Source: Paraburkholderia phenazinium (lineage in GTDB: Bacteria; Pseudomonadota; Gammaproteobacteria; Burkholderiales; Burkholderiaceae). Taken from it: 64,000 bases of DNA. Made by a program: the position numbers and the translations under genes. Each line of letters begins with the position of its first letter. The first letter of the stretch is position 1. The notes beneath the pieces were generated by a model. It did no database searches. It was given only the letters and a program-made list of their open reading frames with translations, and was not told where the DNA came from. Shown here piece after piece: positions 61,821 through 64,000 of the stretch. The DNA is taken from contig NZ_FNCJ01000008.1 of assembly GCF_900100735.1 (NCBI RefSeq), positions 1-64,000 of the forward strand. The letters run 5' to 3'.

Positions 61821-62560
61821 TGCCCGCTCCCTTGCGGCGTAACTGTGCCTGCGGCGGCGCCTGCAGCGTTGCCGGCGCCACCCGGAGTCGGCGCCTCGCC
61901 TGCATAGTAGGCCGCAACTGCCGTGATATCTGCATCAGACAGCTTGGCAGCAACCGCCGGCATCAAGCCCATCGGACCCGGCGGGCGCAACCCCTTTTTC
62001 CACGCCAGCAACTGGCTGGCGAGGTATGCAGCCGGCTGGCCGGCCAGCGGCGGAAAGGTCGGCGCAACGCCAACGCCGGCCGGTCCATGACACTGCACGC
62101 AGGCCGGCAGTTCAACGTCCCAACGGCCGCGCGTGGCGAGCCAAGCGCCAGCATCCGAGGGCTGAATGCCTTGACGATCCGCAGAAGGAAGCCCCGCAGG
62201 CGCCGGCAACTGGCTGAAATACTGCGCCACGGCCACACGCTCGTCCGGCGACAGCAGTTTGGCTTGGGGTTGCATGATTGCGTTTTGCCGTTGTGCCGAA
62301 GCAAACGCGGTCAGTTGATCCGCCAGATAAGACGCGCTCAAGCCTGCCAGGCGCGGAAAACCCGCCGCCGTATTACCCTCGCCGTTGGCGCCGTGGCAGC
62401 CGACACAGGCAGTAACGCCGTTGGCCGTGCCCTGTAGCGCTATGATCTTGCCAGCCGGCACGCTGTCGGCCGCAGCAAATGACAAACTCGACACAGCGGC
62501 GAGGCCAATGAAGCAGCCCGCCAGTCGGACTGCTTTTCTGTAGATACGGCGTGGGTTCAT
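61817..62560 (-). CDS. tsdB: TsdB-like dihaem cytochrome c (electron acceptor of TsdA)
   Basis: A 247-residue dihaem c4-type cytochrome with a signal peptide. Haem motifs are CVGCH (52-56) and CVQCH (154-158), one in each half. In many bacteria TsdB receives electrons from TsdA and passes them to the respiratory chain. The 3' end overlaps the tsdA start by four bases. Confidence 0.85.
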   Translation of the reverse strand: MNPRRIYRKAVRLAGCFIGLAAVSSLSFAAADSVPAGKIIALQGTANGVTACVGCHGANGEGNTAAGFPRLAGLSASYLADQLTAFASAQRQNAIMQPQAKLLSPDERVAVAQYFSQLPAPAGLPSADRQGIQPSDAGAWLATRGRWDVELPACVQCHGPAGVGVAPTFPPLAGQPAAYLASQLLAWKKGLRPPGPMGLMPAVAAKLSDADITAVAAYYAGEAPTPGGAGNAAGAAAGTVTPQGSGQ

Positions 62561-62636
62561 ATGTCTGAAGCCTTCGTTCTATTTCTATGCGCGGGTCTGC
62601 CGATGACGCTTCAGGCAGCCCGCGCTGCAGGATCAA

Positions 62637-63641
62637 TCAGTTTGCCGCTTGATACGGACGAAAGCCATAGCGCTCGAAGATCTCGAGCGCGGCCGGCGAG
62701 CGGATAAACGCCAGCCATTTCCGCGCAGCCTCCAGGTGAGCCGCGCCGCGCACTTCCGCCCCGGCGTAGACGCCTATGGTGTTTTGCGCAGCGGGAATGT
62801 CCACATGGCTAAGCGGATGGCCGATCTGCTCCTGGAACACGGCTTCGGATTGCCAGACGACCCCGGCATCGACGCGGTCCTGCATCAGAAAGAGCGGCGT
62901 CTGGCGGTGGTGGATCTGCGTCAGCACAGTCGAGCCGTCGTGCACCTTGGCGTCATATACGGTGGACACCAACGCATCGCCGCCCGCCTTCCTGAGCGAC
63001 GCCTGAATCTGGCGCGCGACGCCTTCGAACTCAAGGTTCGGCATAGCCAGACGCACGTCAGGCGCGCCCAGATTGCTAAGCGAAGCAATCTTCTTCGGAT
63101 TGCCGGCCTGAACCATAATCGTCAGCTGATTGGTCACATATGGCACGGCGGGCCCGCTTAGCGTGCCATCCGCGATCAGCTCCTTGACCTTCTCCAGCCC
63201 GGCGAAGTAGGCATCGGCCTTGACCGTCCAGGTCATATTGCCGACCGTGATCGTGCCGCCTTCCTCGATCTGCTTGACCAGTTGACCAGGCGGAAGCGTC
63301 TCCCAGTAGATCCGGCCGCGAAACTCCGGGTAGTCGCTCTCGAAGCGCTCGACGAGCGGCGCCATGGCGAAGAAGTAGTTGCCGCCGACATACAGCACCA
63401 GCTTCGGCGCCGTAAGATCGCCGTGAAAGTCGGCCAGCACATCGATTTGCGGCGCGGTGAATTCGAGCCCGCGGTTCTGTGCATCGTTATTCCTGCCGTG
63501 CTGCCAGGGCGGAAAGATATCCGGCTGATCCGCAGCCGGCGCGGCGGCATGCGAGAACGCCGCGGCGCCACACAGCGCGCAGGCGAGGCCCGCGCGCAAC
63601 AGTTGCGCCAGCCTGGCGCGGAGGGTGGCTGTATTGCTCAT
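62637..63641 (-). CDS. Periplasmic solute-binding protein (ModA/PBP-like)
   Basis: About 334 residues from 63641 (MSNTATLRARLAQLL), with a signal peptide ending near AAFSHAAA. The body has a PBP-type fold (LVLYVGGNYFFAMAPLVERFESDYPEF ... VPYVTNQLTIMVQAGNPKKIASL ... AGVVWQSEAVFQEQIG), resembling molybdate- or sulfate-like binding proteins. It lies 76 bases before tsdB, so a link to sulfur-anion sensing or supply is likely but not shown. No transporter membrane or ATPase gene is visible. Confidence 0.72.
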   Translation of the reverse strand: MSNTATLRARLAQLLRAGLACALCGAAAFSHAAAPAADQPDIFPPWQHGRNNDAQNRGLEFTAPQIDVLADFHGDLTAPKLVLYVGGNYFFAMAPLVERFESDYPEFRGRIYWETLPPGQLVKQIEEGGTITVGNMTWTVKADAYFAGLEKVKELIADGTLSGPAVPYVTNQLTIMVQAGNPKKIASLSNLGAPDVRLAMPNLEFEGVARQIQASLRKAGGDALVSTVYDAKVHDGSTVLTQIHHRQTPLFLMQDRVDAGVVWQSEAVFQEQIGHPLSHVDIPAAQNTIGVYAGAEVRGAAHLEAARKWLAFIRSPAALEIFERYGFRPYQAAN

Positions 63642-63690
63642 GATTTGCCTGGGATGCGGTTGAAGGATGCCAGGTGGCATGCGCAATCGG

Positions 63691-64000
63691 CTACGAGCGG
63701 GCGTAATGAAAGCCAGCCTGCTGAAGTTCGACCAGGGTGCCCACCGCGCCCGGCGTCACGATCGCGTCGGGAATCACATGGTTGGTCAGCTCGGCGGCGA
63801 GTGCGTCGATGGATAGTTTGTCGGGATTCTTGTCCGCGGCGATCAGACGCGCCGCGCATTCCCAGATGGCATTATGGCACGAGAGCAACACCACCCCGCG
63901 CCGTTGCAAGGCCGGAATGCTGTTGTCGTGTAACGAGAAGGCCCCGTCGGCGAGTTCGTAGTCGGCCGGATCGGCGGTGCCGGCGGCCTGTTCTTCGAGC
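63691..64000 (-). CDS. Partial gene, DsrE-like hypothetical protein (C-terminal part)
   Basis: The open frame runs off the right edge, so only the C-terminal about 102 residues are visible. They include VVLLSCHNAIWECAARLI and AIVTPGAVGTLVELQQAGFHYARS at the end. The single Cys-His and the alternating strand/helix look suit a small DsrE-like fold often found with sulfur-metabolism genes, but this is tentative. It reads into the binding-protein gene, 49 bases away, and probably begins the tsd operon. Confidence 0.6.
   Translation of the reverse strand, partial: LEEQAAGTADPADYELADGAFSLHDNSIPALQRRGVVLLSCHNAIWECAARLIAADKNPDKLSIDALAAELTNHVIPDAIVTPGAVGTLVELQQAGFHYARS

Overview
This 64 kb window is high-GC, densely coded DNA with the gene content of a Burkholderiales chromosome or megaplasmid. 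The genus is most likely Paraburkholderia. The best taxonomic pointers are a divergent rcoM-cox locus whose RcoM-like protein keeps the haem-ligand residues known from Burkholderia xenovorans RcoM, the MipA/OmpV, DUF6622-like and LytS/LytTR genes, and overall codon use. I saw no rRNA, tRNA, CRISPR array or intact insertion sequence.

Layout. 1-8.5 kb: a pentanucleotide repeat, a membrane protein, an S9 peptidase, and a three-gene molybdoenzyme operon (catalytic, Fe-S and membrane-anchor subunits) without a Tat signal, best matching sulfite-oxidising SoeABC. 8.7-13.5 kb: TPR-glycosyltransferase, diguanylate cyclase, DUF1579-like protein, LysR regulator. 13.6-19.2 kb: a mosaic accessory region with HxlR- and TetR-controlled small oxidoreductase/cyclase genes and at least five truncated genes. 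19.2-25 kb: a sensor kinase and NtrC-type response regulator beside a four-gene operon that has a well-formed sigma-54 promoter and paired palindromic upstream sites. The operon's first two products share a roughly 68-residue repeat that I cannot name; this is the best candidate for an undescribed system. 25.4-43 kb: mostly ordinary single genes (lipocalin-like, DUF2867, TetR-UbiB kinase, LytS/LytTR, sulfonate-binding protein, AhpD-like, AraC, EamA, VOC, CsbD, MipA), with a LexA-type box and a repeat-rich intergenic stretch.

43-52.7 kb holds a complete aerobic carbon monoxide dehydrogenase cluster read leftward (coxM-S-L-G-D-E-F-mocA). CoxL carries the form I motif AYRCSFR, and the CO sensor rcoM is divergent. 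52.8-60.8 kb: LysR/pirin/DoxX, an AlkB-type alkane monooxygenase, ahpC-ahpF and a DHA2 exporter. 60.8-64 kb: a thiosulfate dehydrogenase operon (tsdB-tsdA) behind a periplasmic binding protein and a partial gene cut by the right edge.

Together the Soe-like, Tsd-like and Cox enzymes suggest a soil bacterium that draws extra electrons from sulfite, thiosulfate and trace CO while growing on organic carbon. Start codons were moved from the longest possible ORF wherever a ribosome binding site or family alignment favoured a downstream start.
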